Shown: positions 34,700 to 43,171, numbered from the stretch's first letter. The stretch: DNA of 45,714 nt from a bacterium (GCA_030550015.1 JAUQQG010000102.1:1-45714); one strand, 5' to 3'. Notes: generated by a model from the letters alone, not told the origin. Translations and numbers: made by a program.

Positions 34700-35411
34700 A
34701 GGCATGGCCCTTGATGGCCTGCGCGTCACTGATCTCTGCAGCGATCCGGCCCTCCTTCACCGCGTAGACCTTATCCGCGACATCAGCCACCAGGGGCAGG
34801 TTCTGCTCCACTATCACCACACTCGAACTTTTCTTGAGCTCCCGGAACACATCGCGCAGGAGTTCCACAATGCTTGGGGCTAATCCCTCGGTCGGTTCGT
34901 CAATCAGCAGAACCTTGGGATTTCCAAGCAACGCACGGCCGATCATCAACATTTGTCGCTCTCCCCCGCTGAGGTACCCTCCCTTTCGATCCAGTAGCTC
35001 CTTCAACTTTGGGAAGTAGTGGAACACGATGTCCCAGTTTCGATCGCCTGTCGCATAGCTCGCCAGCTCGAGGTTCTCGCGGACGGTAAGATCCGAGAAC
35101 ACCCGCTTGTCCTGTTGCACGTATCGGATCCCTAGCCGGGCAATCTCGTACGGCTTCCATCCTACCAGGTCAACGTCTCCATAGCGGATCCGCCCGGCGC
35201 TTGGGCGGAGGAATCCAGCGATGGTGCGCAACAAAGTGGTCTTCCCAGCCCCATTTCGGCCCACACACGCGACGAGCTGCCCTTCCTCCACCCGCAGGCT
35301 TACCCCGAAGAGAACCTTTGCATCCCCGTAGGAGACATCCAGCCCCTCCACCACCAGGGCCTTCGTGTCTGCACCGTCACTCCCAGTTCCTGACCACGGA
35401 ACGTCCCTCAT
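34683..35411 (-). CDS. livF: Branched-chain-type ABC transporter ATPase LivF (second set)
   Basis: The 242-residue ATPase has Walker A GRNGAGKTT, YVQQDKRVFSDLTVRENLEL, signature LSGGERQMLMIGRALL, Walker B VLLIDEPTEGLAP and VVIVEQNLPLVADVADKVYAV. ATG at 35411 overlaps the livG stop by ATGA, so a longer frame to 35465 is unnecessary. It works with the LivG encoded immediately upstream. Confidence 0.93.
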   Translation of the reverse strand: MRDVPWSGTGSDGADTKALVVEGLDVSYGDAKVLFGVSLRVEEGQLVACVGRNGAGKTTLLRTIAGFLRPSAGRIRYGDVDLVGWKPYEIARLGIRYVQQDKRVFSDLTVRENLELASYATGDRNWDIVFHYFPKLKELLDRKGGYLSGGERQMLMIGRALLGNPKVLLIDEPTEGLAPSIVELLRDVFRELKKSSSVVIVEQNLPLVADVADKVYAVKEGRIAAEISDAQAIKGHAYEQYL

Positions 35412-36208
35412 GTGACCTCCGATACCCGCCAGTAGCTCCTTCGCACCTCTGGATCCCGTAAGCACTCCTCGAACTCGCCGTCAGCAATGATCCGGCCCTC
35501 ATGCATCACAGTAAGGCGATCCACGAGCCCTTCCAAGTGGGATACTTTGTGTTCAATCACAACGATCGTTCGCCTCCTCGCTTGTTCTCTGAGGATTCCC
35601 ACAACGCTCCGGATCTCCATCTCGCTAAGCCCAGCGAATGGCTCATCCAAGAGCAGGACCTTGGGGTCTGCCACAATCGCCATGGCAATCTCGAGCCGGC
35701 GTTTCTCGCCCAAGCTCAGATGTCGCACCATGCGGTGTCGCAAGTGATCCAGCTCGAACATCTGCAGCAATGTCCCAATGTCATGATCATTGTAAAAGGC
35801 GCGACAAGTGTTTCGGAGAAGGGAAGGGATCGTGGCCTTGCGGTTGGCGCGGAAGTAGGAGAGCACTAGGTTGTCCAGCACAGTGAGGCCGTCGAACGTG
35901 GAGGTAAGCTGAAAGGTTCGCATTAGCCCCAGGGCAACGCGCTTCTGAGGGGTAGCCCGGGTAATCTCCTCACCCTGGTACAGGATGGAGCCTTCGTCAG
36001 GGAGATGATATCCCGTAAGGAGGTTAAAGAATGTTGTCTTTCCCGCCCCGTTGGGCCCCACGATCCCTGCCACTTCTCCCTCCCGGAGGACATAGTCCAC
36101 CCTGTCCACGGCCGTCAGTTTGCCGAATCGTTTGGTAAGCTTTTCTGCTCTCAGTAACGCAGTCTCTTGTGCTTCCTTCGGCACGGCGATCCCCGGGCCC
36201 CCCCTCAT
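35408..36208 (-). CDS. livG: Branched-chain-type ABC transporter ATPase LivG (second set)
   Basis: The 266-residue ATPase has Walker A GPNGAGKTT, LMRTFQLTSTFDGLTVLDNLVLS, Walker B VLLLDEPFAGLSEMEI and IVVIEHKVSHLEGLVDRLTVM. The signature reads LSLGEKRRLEIAMAI, the LivG/urea-importer style rather than LSGGQ. It follows the binding-protein gene by 12 bases and overlaps livF, so the whole importer is one transcription unit. Confidence 0.93.
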   Translation of the reverse strand: MRGGPGIAVPKEAQETALLRAEKLTKRFGKLTAVDRVDYVLREGEVAGIVGPNGAGKTTFFNLLTGYHLPDEGSILYQGEEITRATPQKRVALGLMRTFQLTSTFDGLTVLDNLVLSYFRANRKATIPSLLRNTCRAFYNDHDIGTLLQMFELDHLRHRMVRHLSLGEKRRLEIAMAIVADPKVLLLDEPFAGLSEMEIRSVVGILREQARRRTIVVIEHKVSHLEGLVDRLTVMHEGRIIADGEFEECLRDPEVRRSYWRVSEVT

Positions 36209-36220
36209 CGCGCAAGATCC

Positions 36221-37465
36221 TTAGTATCCAAGGGACTGAAGGGACGGCAGGACTGCTTCACCACCCTGAGAACCGATCACTTGGAACAGATCCCATTCGT
36301 GTTTCTGCTCCCCGGGACCTTTGCCTCGTACCAGAAATGCTGCATACCGGTAGACGGCCGCATGATCCTTCCGCCAGTAAGCTGGTCCTTTGACGGTCTG
36401 GAAGTTGGGATGAGCCACGAGCGCGTTGGCCATTGCCTTTGGTTCAAAAGAGCCTGCCAGCTCGAACCCGCGGAACATCTCTGAAAGGGCCGTATAGGCG
36501 ATGGTCGCATACGCGTCAGGGGGTGTCTTATACTTCGATCGGTACATCTCCGTATAATCCCTCGCAGCTTTGATCACGGGCGAGGTCCCCAGGAATGCCT
36601 GGAGGTCATAGTAGAAGTAATGCATCGCATAGACATCCTTCAGCGCCTCAGGGGGGATCCCTTTGGCCACCACATTGGTGATAAAGGCGTTGAAGATGGT
36701 CATCTCACGGTTCAGGCCCATCTGATGGACTTGCTTCAGAAGGGCCACAGCATCCGCGCCGAACTGGGCTGAGATGAACACGTCCGGCTTGGCCGCGCGA
36801 ACCTTCTGGAGCACCGTAGTGAAATCCGTGGTGCCGAGAGGAACCTCATCATAGCCAACAATCTCAGCTCCAAACTGCTTCGCGGCAGCCTGCACACCGT
36901 CTCGGATGTCCCACCCCCAGCTATCTGCACGGGCGAGGAAGAAGATCCGCTTCTTGTTCAGGACCTTAATCGCAGCAGATCCAGCCATGTACCCCACTGT
37001 CCATGGGCTGTACGCGACAGCGAAGGTGGTATCCGCCAGCTTCCCCTTTTCAAAAGCTTCCTTTGCCATGACGCACACAGGGAAATAGGGCATGGGCTCG
37101 CGCTTCACAACCGCATTGATGGCATATGCCAAGGGCGCCCATGTCTGCCCAACAACTCCCTTTACCCCCTGCTCCACAAGGTACCGGTACCGTCGGACTC
37201 CGACATCCAGCTTCGCCTCATCGTCGGCGACGATCCCTTCCACGCGGACCTTCCCCCATGGCATATTCAGCCCGCCCTTGCTGTTCACCACATCGATGGC
37301 CAGTAGCGCTCCATTCTTCTGCGTCTCCGCCACCGCAGCGAACGGGCCGGTCAGAGGAAGGAGGATCCCGATCTTGATGCTTGTGGGCCCGGCCGGACCG
37401 GCCACTCCCGAGGTTAGGAACCCAGCGATCAGCAGAACCGCCAGCAACGCTGCCCATTTTTTCAT
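36221..37465 (-). CDS. ABC transporter substrate-binding protein (Leu/Ile/Val type, second set)
   Basis: The 414-residue protein has a signal peptide (MKKWAALLAVLLIAGFLTSG, cleavage near residue 23-26) and a type I periplasmic-binding fold: IKIGILLPLTGPFAAVAETQKNGA, VKGVVGQTWAPLAYAINAVV, and VFISAQFGADAVALLKQVHQMGL. The ATG at 37465 follows a G-rich Shine-Dalgarno. It is the first gene of importer 2 and lies 137 bases downstream of the molybdenum hydroxylase genes, with a palindrome in the gap that could set its expression relative to them. Its sequence differs clearly from the binding protein at 20800-22041, so the two importers probably take different ligands. Confidence 0.9.
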   Translation of the reverse strand: MKKWAALLAVLLIAGFLTSGVAGPAGPTSIKIGILLPLTGPFAAVAETQKNGALLAIDVVNSKGGLNMPWGKVRVEGIVADDEAKLDVGVRRYRYLVEQGVKGVVGQTWAPLAYAINAVVKREPMPYFPVCVMAKEAFEKGKLADTTFAVAYSPWTVGYMAGSAAIKVLNKKRIFFLARADSWGWDIRDGVQAAAKQFGAEIVGYDEVPLGTTDFTTVLQKVRAAKPDVFISAQFGADAVALLKQVHQMGLNREMTIFNAFITNVVAKGIPPEALKDVYAMHYFYYDLQAFLGTSPVIKAARDYTEMYRSKYKTPPDAYATIAYTALSEMFRGFELAGSFEPKAMANALVAHPNFQTVKGPAYWRKDHAAVYRYAAFLVRGKGPGEQKHEWDLFQVIGSQGGEAVLPSLQSLGY

Positions 37466-37498
37466 AGAATACACCCCCCCTTTGGGAATACAGATCAA

Positions 37499-37529
37499 CC
37501 TCCCGGAAAATTTTTACTTTTGCCGGAGG
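37499..37529 (-). repeat. Dispersed palindromic repeat, copy e
   Basis: CCTCCCGG (37499-37506) pairs with CCGGAGG (37523-37529) around an AT-rich core; the right side, ACTTTTGCCGG, matches copies a and c. It lies in the leader or intercistronic gap just before the binding-protein gene. It is the most diverged copy. Confidence 0.45.
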
Positions 37530-37602
37530 CCCTTCTGGAGAGATCCGGTCAAACGACTTTGCCACGATCCGTGACTACCCCTTTCTTCCCACCTCCTCCT
37601 TT

Positions 37603-38643
37603 TCACTTCTCAGGTCGACCGTCTTCTCGGTCCCTAACGGATCTTCCTGGTTGTTCCTTTTCTTTCTCTCGAAGGGCCATGAGGATGCGCTCAGGAGTTG
37701 CAGGGAGTTCCCGGATGCGCACCCCCACTGCATCATAGATTGCATTGACGATGGCGGGTGCCGTGGGAAGGAGAGAGGGTTCACCGATCCCTTTCGCTCC
37801 AAAAGGCCCCGTAGGATCTGGCACCTCCACGATTTCCACGTCGATGGGAGGGACATCCAGGGAAGTAGGCACCAGGTAATCGGCGAGTTTTGTGTTGAGA
37901 ACACGTCCTTCTTGGAGCACCATCTCCTCACTCAGCGCGTATCCCAGGCCCATGGCAACCCCGCCTTCGATCTGTCCCTCCACAAGGAGGGGATTGATCG
38001 CCCGTCCACAGTCATGAACAGCCGCAATCCGAAGAACTTTTACCTCCCCAGTTTCCGTATCCACCTCGACCTCTGCAACCTGCGCCGCATAGACGTACGT
38101 GTTATAGGGCTTGCCGTGGCCGGTCTCTGGGTCGAGAAACGTCGTTGGCGGATTATACGATCCTGCACCAATCACGGGCCGCCCTTTCACAACCTCGGCC
38201 TTCCTGGCGATCTCCGCCAGGCGTACCCGGCGCTCGGGGAAGTCCCGCACGAAGATCCACCCGTTCCGGCTTTCCAGGCCCTCCGGCCCGATCCCAAGCT
38301 CCTCAGAGGCCACTTCAAACAGAATCTGTTTGGCCATCTCGCATGCGCGGACGATGGCGTTGCCTGCGATATAGGTGACCCGGCTCGCTACAGACCCAAT
38401 ATCCATCGGTGTCTGGAGTGTATCGCTCGTGACCATGGTTACAAGCTCCACTGGAATCCCCAAAGCATCTGCCGCAATCTGCGCAAGGGCCGTTGTAGAG
38501 CCCTGTCCTACGTCCGTCGCCCCTGTCCACACCACAGCGGATCCATCTTGATTTACCTTAACGAAGGCGGCGCTAGGGTTGGCGTACGCCGTAAAGCCGA
38601 TGGGGTAGAACATCCAGGCCACACCCCTTCCCCGTTTCTTCAC
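37603..38643 (-). CDS. Molybdenum hydroxylase large subunit, C-terminal half
   Basis: This 346-residue protein is the second half of a xanthine dehydrogenase/CO dehydrogenase-type large subunit: GVAWMFYPIGFTAYANPSAA, the cofactor-contacting DVGQGSTTALAQ (Gln47), VHDCGRAINPLLVEGQIEGG, and GAKGIGEPS with the catalytic Glu288. GTG at 38643 overlaps the stop of the first half (GTGA) and has AAAGGGGGG at a good distance, so separate coupled translation is plausible. A minus-one slip in the G6 run would instead fuse both halves. With the first half (434 residues) the total is 780, the usual length of an intact subunit, and no catalytic residue is lost. Confidence 0.8.
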   Translation of the reverse strand: MKKRGRGVAWMFYPIGFTAYANPSAAFVKVNQDGSAVVWTGATDVGQGSTTALAQIAADALGIPVELVTMVTSDTLQTPMDIGSVASRVTYIAGNAIVRACEMAKQILFEVASEELGIGPEGLESRNGWIFVRDFPERRVRLAEIARKAEVVKGRPVIGAGSYNPPTTFLDPETGHGKPYNTYVYAAQVAEVEVDTETGEVKVLRIAAVHDCGRAINPLLVEGQIEGGVAMGLGYALSEEMVLQEGRVLNTKLADYLVPTSLDVPPIDVEIVEVPDPTGPFGAKGIGEPSLLPTAPAIVNAIYDAVGVRIRELPATPERILMALREKEKEQPGRSVRDREDGRPEK

Positions 38644-39944
38644 GGCACAGCCCCCCTTTCCCAACCGGCAAGTTCCAGGGCGCGCTGGAGGGTCTGGTGC
38701 AGGGTTACGCGTTCCAACACTTGTCCAGTGGGCAACCGGCAACCATCGCGCAGACCATTGCGAAGACGGAACGTGATAGGATCCATCCCCACGGCAGCAG
38801 CGACCGAGTCTGTATGACACTCGTAGGCAAATCCTACCTGGGGTACCCCGAACCCGCGCATGGCCCCTCCCACTGGGTTGTTTGTGTAGACAAGGAAACC
38901 CTCAATCTTCACGTGGGGGATCACATAGGGACCTGCGGCGTGGATGCATGCCTTCGCCAGCGTAGACGCTCCCCACGAAACGTACGCTCCGCAGTCGCTG
39001 ATGATCTCTACACTCCTGGCCACAAGTGTTCCATCGCGGCGTACACCGGTACGGTAGCGCATCCGATAAGGATGCCGGACGGTTGTCGCCTGGAACTCTT
39101 CCTCCCTGGTAAAGACCATCTTCACGGGACGCCCTGTCCGGAGGGCCAGGAGGCCTACCCAGGGCTCCAGAGTCATCTCATTCTTCCCTCCAAAACCGCC
39201 TCCGACGCTGGTTGCAACCACTCGCACGTGGGATAATGGCATGGACAGGACTTTCGCCACATCGCTCGCAACGAGGAAGGGGCGTTGCACGGAAGAGTAA
39301 ATGGTCAACGTCCCCTGAGGACCAGGGATTGCCAGGGCGGCGTGGGGTTCCAGGTGGCAGTGCTCAACAAAGGGAGTCCGAAATTCTTCCTCGACAATGA
39401 TCTCTGCCTCGGAGAACCCTCGCTCCACATCCCCGTCCCGGATGTGAAGGCGCGCTGCGATGTTGCCTCCTTCGTGTACCTGAGGCGCTCCCGGCTGCAT
39501 TGCTTCGATGGGATCAAAGACCGCAGGCAAGGGCTCATACTCCACCACAACCTCCTTGGCCGCCTCTGTCGCCACACGCAGGGTTTCTGCTGCAACGACC
39601 GCTACAGCTTCTCCCACATAGCGAACCCGGTCATCTGCAAGGACGCGCTGGTCCTGGTGTGTGAACCCGTACCGGTTGTGGGGAATGTCACGCGCCGTAA
39701 TCACACAAGCGACCCCGGGGATGGAAAGGGCTCTTGTCGGATCGATGCGAACGATGCGGGCGTGTGGGTAAGGACTACGCACAGCTTTGGCCCAAAGCAT
39801 GCCCGGGGCTTTCATATCTACGCCATAAAGGGCTTGACCGGTCACTTGGAGAAGGGCATCATGGCGGCTCTTTCGCTTTCCCACAGCCCCTTCCGCCGCT
39901 TCCTCTACAACTGGTGGGGGAGCGGGACGCGTGATGACGGTCAT
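38640..39944 (-). CDS. Molybdenum hydroxylase large subunit, N-terminal half
   Basis: The 434-residue protein holds the a/b hammerhead domain (about 25-145) and the first molybdopterin-binding domain: SVGGGFGGKNEM (GGGFGGK at 248-254) and GGAMRGFGVPQ (361-366). It ends at GWERGAVP, just before the second molybdopterin domain, which is encoded by the next, overlapping gene. The ATG at 39944 overlaps the stop of the iron-sulfur subunit gene (ATGA). These enzymes hydroxylate purines, pyridines, nicotinate, aldehydes or similar substrates with water as oxygen donor. The loop AYVSW where CoxL has its Cys-containing active-site loop argues against CO dehydrogenase. Confidence 0.85.
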   Translation of the reverse strand: MTVITRPAPPPVVEEAAEGAVGKRKSRHDALLQVTGQALYGVDMKAPGMLWAKAVRSPYPHARIVRIDPTRALSIPGVACVITARDIPHNRYGFTHQDQRVLADDRVRYVGEAVAVVAAETLRVATEAAKEVVVEYEPLPAVFDPIEAMQPGAPQVHEGGNIAARLHIRDGDVERGFSEAEIIVEEEFRTPFVEHCHLEPHAALAIPGPQGTLTIYSSVQRPFLVASDVAKVLSMPLSHVRVVATSVGGGFGGKNEMTLEPWVGLLALRTGRPVKMVFTREEEFQATTVRHPYRMRYRTGVRRDGTLVARSVEIISDCGAYVSWGASTLAKACIHAAGPYVIPHVKIEGFLVYTNNPVGGAMRGFGVPQVGFAYECHTDSVAAAVGMDPITFRLRNGLRDGCRLPTGQVLERVTLHQTLQRALELAGWERGAVP

Positions 39945-40411
39945 GGGACCTCCCCTCGTGAGACAGCCAGGATCGCTTGCACAATCTTCTGGTACCCGGT
40001 GCATCGACAGAGGTTGCCTGCAATGGCCTCCCGGACTTCTCTCTCTGTGGGGTGAGGGTTCTGCGTCAACAATGCGGCTGCGGAGAGCAACATCCCGGGG
40101 CCGCAAAAACCACACTGAAGGGCTCCGTAGGTAATGAAGGCTTGCTGGAGCGGGTGCAACTTCGCGGGGGAGCCAAGCCCCTCAATCGTTACCACGTGGC
40201 GGCCGTGAGCCTTTGGAGCCAACAGGAGGCAGCTTGTCACCGGCCTCCCATCCAAGAGTACCGTACATGCCCCGCAATCGCCAGCTTCGCATCCAACCTT
40301 GGTTCCTGTCATGTTCAGGCGCTCGCGGAGGACCCAAAGGAGCGTCTCGTCGGGTTCTACTTCAGTACGAACTTCCTGCCCGTTCAGCCAAAAGCGCAAA
40401 TGGAACGTCAT
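39941..40411 (-). CDS. Molybdenum hydroxylase 2Fe-2S subunit
   Basis: The 156-residue protein has both iron-sulfur centres: plant-type ferredoxin cysteines Cys41, 46, 49 and 61 (KVGCEAGDCGACTVLLDG) and the proximal cluster Cys100, 103, 135 and 137 (QCGFCGPGM and NLCRCTGYQKI). It passes electrons from the molybdenum site to FAD. Both ends overlap neighbours by ATGA; the chosen ATG at 40411 is at such an overlap, so the longer frame to 40477 is discarded. Length is normal for CoxS/NdhS/XdhC-type subunits. Confidence 0.95.
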   Translation of the reverse strand: MTFHLRFWLNGQEVRTEVEPDETLLWVLRERLNMTGTKVGCEAGDCGACTVLLDGRPVTSCLLLAPKAHGRHVVTIEGLGSPAKLHPLQQAFITYGALQCGFCGPGMLLSAAALLTQNPHPTEREVREAIAGNLCRCTGYQKIVQAILAVSRGEVP

Positions 40412-41280
40412 TCCTGCTCCCTCTTGATAGCTCGTTGCACCGCCTGTTCCAGGGCTCGTCGAACGAGAACGCGGCAAAGCTCACGACGGAATTCCAGGGT
40501 CCCACGGAAATCCGTGATCGGCCGTGCCTCCATCGCCGCAGCCTGAGCGGCGTCTTCCAGAAGATCGGCTCGGATTTCCTGTCCACGCAGGAGGACCTCC
40601 GCCCCTCTCGCTCGGATTGGCGTTGGCGCTACAGCCCCAAGGGCAATCCTGGCCTCTTCGATACGACCCTTGCGAATGCGAACCCACGCAGCCGCGTTCA
40701 CGACTGCGATCACCTGCGCACTGCGCTTTCCAAACTTGACAAAAGCAGCACCGGTTCCGCTCTCCTGGACAGGGATTTCGATGGAAGTGAGCACCTCATC
40801 AGGACGGAGAGCACTTTGATGAGGTCCGGTAAAGAATTCGTCGATGGGGAGAGTTTGCTCTCCAGAAGGACCGGTGATGGAGACCGTGGCCTCCAGGACA
40901 AGGAGTGGGGGAGCCATGTCGGCGGAAGGAACTGCGGAGGCGAGGTTGCCACCGATCGTAGCACGATTCCGGAGCTGGACAGCGCCCATTTGGCGCGCAG
41001 CTTCGCTCACCACAGGAGCAAGGTGGTTCACCTCTATCGACTCAAGGATCGAAGCAATCGTCGCCGTGGCGCCAATGTGGAGCCTGGAGTCTTCCAAGGA
41101 GATGCGTGAGAGCTCGGGGATACGCTCGATATCCACGAGAGCAGCAGGCTGGATAAGCCCATCTCGGATCCGTACTACGAGGTCTGTCCCGCCAGCGATC
41201 ACCTTCGCATCCTCGCCGTAGTGGGAGAGGAGTTCAACTGCCTCTTGAACGGTCGCAGGGACGAAGTATAGGAAGGACAC
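40408..41280 (-). CDS. Molybdenum hydroxylase FAD-binding subunit
   Basis: The 290-residue protein has the FAD-binding PCMH fold of CoxM/XdhB subunits: VIAGGTDLVVRIRDG (about 27-41), NRATIGGNLASAVPSAD (about 105-121), and the C-terminal CO_deh_flav_C region with EARIALGAVAPTPIRA. It accepts electrons from the iron-sulfur subunit. GTG at 41280 follows AGGAGGAG by a suitable distance. It is the first gene of the operon, with a leader of about 155 bases from the operator-covered promoter at 41441-41471. Confidence 0.93.
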   Translation of the reverse strand: MSFLYFVPATVQEAVELLSHYGEDAKVIAGGTDLVVRIRDGLIQPAALVDIERIPELSRISLEDSRLHIGATATIASILESIEVNHLAPVVSEAARQMGAVQLRNRATIGGNLASAVPSADMAPPLLVLEATVSITGPSGEQTLPIDEFFTGPHQSALRPDEVLTSIEIPVQESGTGAAFVKFGKRSAQVIAVVNAAAWVRIRKGRIEEARIALGAVAPTPIRARGAEVLLRGQEIRADLLEDAAQAAAMEARPITDFRGTLEFRRELCRVLVRRALEQAVQRAIKREQE

Positions 41281-41440
41281 GACCGCTCCTCCTGCGTTCG
41301 CATAAGCGGACAGAAATCTTGTTACACCGTGACTCTGGAACTTTCCCCTGTTGGGTCCTTACCAAAATCCGCTACAAGCTTCTGACAGGCATCTTAGATC
41401 ATTGCGCGCGAACCGCCATAGAGCACGGATCTCGCAACGG

Positions 41441-41471
41441 ATATTATATCACTTTATACAATATTCGTAAA
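41441..41471 (-). promoter_or_regulatory. GntR operator and promoter, site 2
   Basis: The arms ATATTATAT (41441-41449) and ATACAATAT (41456-41464), six bases apart, repeat site 1 with one change in the 30-base shared block. On the minus strand TATAAT (41443-41448) and TTTACG (41466-41471), 17 bases apart, form the promoter of the molybdenum hydroxylase operon. The rest of the 41281-41517 gap, including the long leader, shows nothing else that I recognise. Confidence 0.78.
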
Positions 41472-41517
41472 GACGCGAATAAGACCAGCTTGAAGAGGCA
41501 ACCATCAAGAGAACGAG

Positions 41518-42522
41518 CTAGGTGCCTAGGAGACGTAGTCCGCCAATGAGGAGGTAGTAAGCAATCGCGGCGATGGCCGCAGCGCCTGGGAACGTGAAGA
41601 TCCATGCGGCGACAATGTGCCCGGCGATCCCCCAACGCACCGCAGAGAGACGCCGTGTTGCCCCCACCCCCATGATGGCGGTGGAGATGACGTGGGTGGT
41701 GCTGATGGGCAGGCCAAGAAGGGACGCCACGATCATGACCGTGGCAGCGGATGCCTCTGCGCTGAAACCCTGGATGGGCTGGAGCTTTACCATGCGCATG
41801 CCCATCGTCCGGATCACGCGCCATCCGCCGAAGGAAGTACCCAACCCCATGAAGAAAGCAGACCCCAGGATGACCCACCACGGGACCTTGAACTCCTTGA
41901 TGAACCCCCCGGCAAGGAGTGCTGCGGTGATCACGCCCATGGCGTTCTGGGTGTCATTGGCGCCGTGAGCGAATGCCATATACGACGCAGAAAGGATCTG
42001 CCCGTAGCGGAAGATCCGAGTGACAACTGTCGGCAGCATGCGACGGAAGATCCAGTATGCCAACAGCATCAGCGCGAATCCTCCAAGGAAGCCAGTCACC
42101 GGGGAGACAATCATAGCATAGGCGATCTTCACAAAGCCGCGTAGTTGTAATGCCTGGAAGCCTCCTCCAGCCCAGCCCGCTCCCATAAGCCCTGCAACCA
42201 AGGAATGAGTGATACTGATGGGGATCCCGTAGTGAGTACACAGCCATGCCCAAGCGGTGGCCCCGATGAGAGCTGCAAGCACCATCGGCTCCGTCAGGGC
42301 CTCGGAGCGTACCACTCCTTTCCCGATCGTCTTCGCGACCTCTGTTGTAAGAAAGGCTCCCAGGAAGTTCAGCGTCCGTGCCAGCAAGATAGCCTGACGA
42401 GGTGTCAGCGCGCGAGTAGAGACGGAGGTTGCAATTGCATTGGCCGCGTCGTTCATCCCATTGAAGAAATCGTAGCTCCAGGCAAGGATGAGGACTGCGA
42501 CGATGAAGACGATTGACGGCAC
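41518..42522 (-). CDS. PiT-family inorganic phosphate transporter
   Basis: The 334-residue membrane protein has the two inverted PiT repeats, each with its signature: FFNGMNDAANAIATSVSTRALTPRQA near the start and AFAHGANDTQNAMGVI in the middle, plus GIPISITHS and GLPISTTHV. It carries metal-phosphate or phosphate with H+ or Na+ across the cytoplasmic membrane. GTG at 42522 is chosen because GGAGG lies five bases upstream; the TTG at 42534 would lie within that site. It follows a DUF47/PhoU-like gene by 34 bases, the usual Pit accessory arrangement. Confidence 0.92.
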   Translation of the reverse strand: MPSIVFIVAVLILAWSYDFFNGMNDAANAIATSVSTRALTPRQAILLARTLNFLGAFLTTEVAKTIGKGVVRSEALTEPMVLAALIGATAWAWLCTHYGIPISITHSLVAGLMGAGWAGGGFQALQLRGFVKIAYAMIVSPVTGFLGGFALMLLAYWIFRRMLPTVVTRIFRYGQILSASYMAFAHGANDTQNAMGVITAALLAGGFIKEFKVPWWVILGSAFFMGLGTSFGGWRVIRTMGMRMVKLQPIQGFSAEASAATVMIVASLLGLPISTTHVISTAIMGVGATRRLSAVRWGIAGHIVAAWIFTFPGAAAIAAIAYYLLIGGLRLLGT

Positions 42523-42556
42523 GGGGTCCTCCAAGGTCTGAACTAAGCTTCCATGG

Positions 42557-43171
42557 TCACAGGTTCTTCGTGTAGATCCCTTCTAGGACGTGAGCGACAT
42601 CTTCCCCTCGGTCGGTAGCCTCCTCCAAGGTATCGTAGATCTCCTTCCACTTGATGACCTCGATGGGGTTCCCGTTGGTGGCGAACAGCTTGGCGATCGC
42701 GTCCCTCTGGAGGTGGTCCGCCAGATTCTCCAGGCGGTTGATCTCCTGGAGGGCGGAGGTGATCCGGTGGAGGTGCCGGAGGTTCGCGATCGCTTCCACG
42801 ATCGCCTCGCACTCGCCGACGATGACCTGAGCTAGCTCGCGCGCCTCGTCTGTGGGGTGGGGAACCCTGTACATCGCCATCCTGGCCGAGGAGGCCTCGA
42901 TCCAGTCGAGGACATCGTCCAACTGCTTGGCAAGGGCGAAGATGTCCTCCCGGTCAAAGGGGGTGACAAACGTACGGTTGAGCCGGTCGATGATGGCGTG
43001 GGTGATGTCGTCCCCCCGCTCCTCAAGGCCCTTGATCGCCTCCGCCCGGCTCTCCACGTCCCGGTAGTCATCGAGAAGTGCCTTCAGCATCCGCGCCGCC
43101 TCCAGAACGTTGGCGGCCGACTGGTTGAAGAGATCAAAGAACGATTCCTCCCGGGGAAACAGCCTGGGCAT
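42557..43171 (-). CDS. DUF47/PhoU-like Pit accessory protein
   Basis: The 204-residue all-helical protein has the DUF47 features: FFDLFNQSAANVLEAARMLKALL, a metal-binding-like EERGDDITHAIIDRLNRTFVTPFDREDI block, and LEEATDRGEDVAHVLEGI near the end. Such proteins regulate the PiT permease encoded next to them. ATG at 43171 is chosen over 43177 because GGAGG is too close to the latter. The two genes form an operon; no convincing PHO box or promoter is visible upstream. Confidence 0.9.
   Translation of the reverse strand: MPRLFPREESFFDLFNQSAANVLEAARMLKALLDDYRDVESRAEAIKGLEERGDDITHAIIDRLNRTFVTPFDREDIFALAKQLDDVLDWIEASSARMAMYRVPHPTDEARELAQVIVGECEAIVEAIANLRHLHRITSALQEINRLENLADHLQRDAIAKLFATNGNPIEVIKWKEIYDTLEEATDRGEDVAHVLEGIYTKNL

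Noticed and set aside
37651-38817. A 388-codon open frame on the plus strand
   Set aside because: It is antisense to the molybdenum hydroxylase C-terminal half, whose conserved motifs prove the minus strand is coding.
38640-40115. Molybdenum hydroxylase as aerobic CO dehydrogenase
   Set aside because: The CoxL active-site Cys loop is not seen, and the downstream accessory cox genes are absent.
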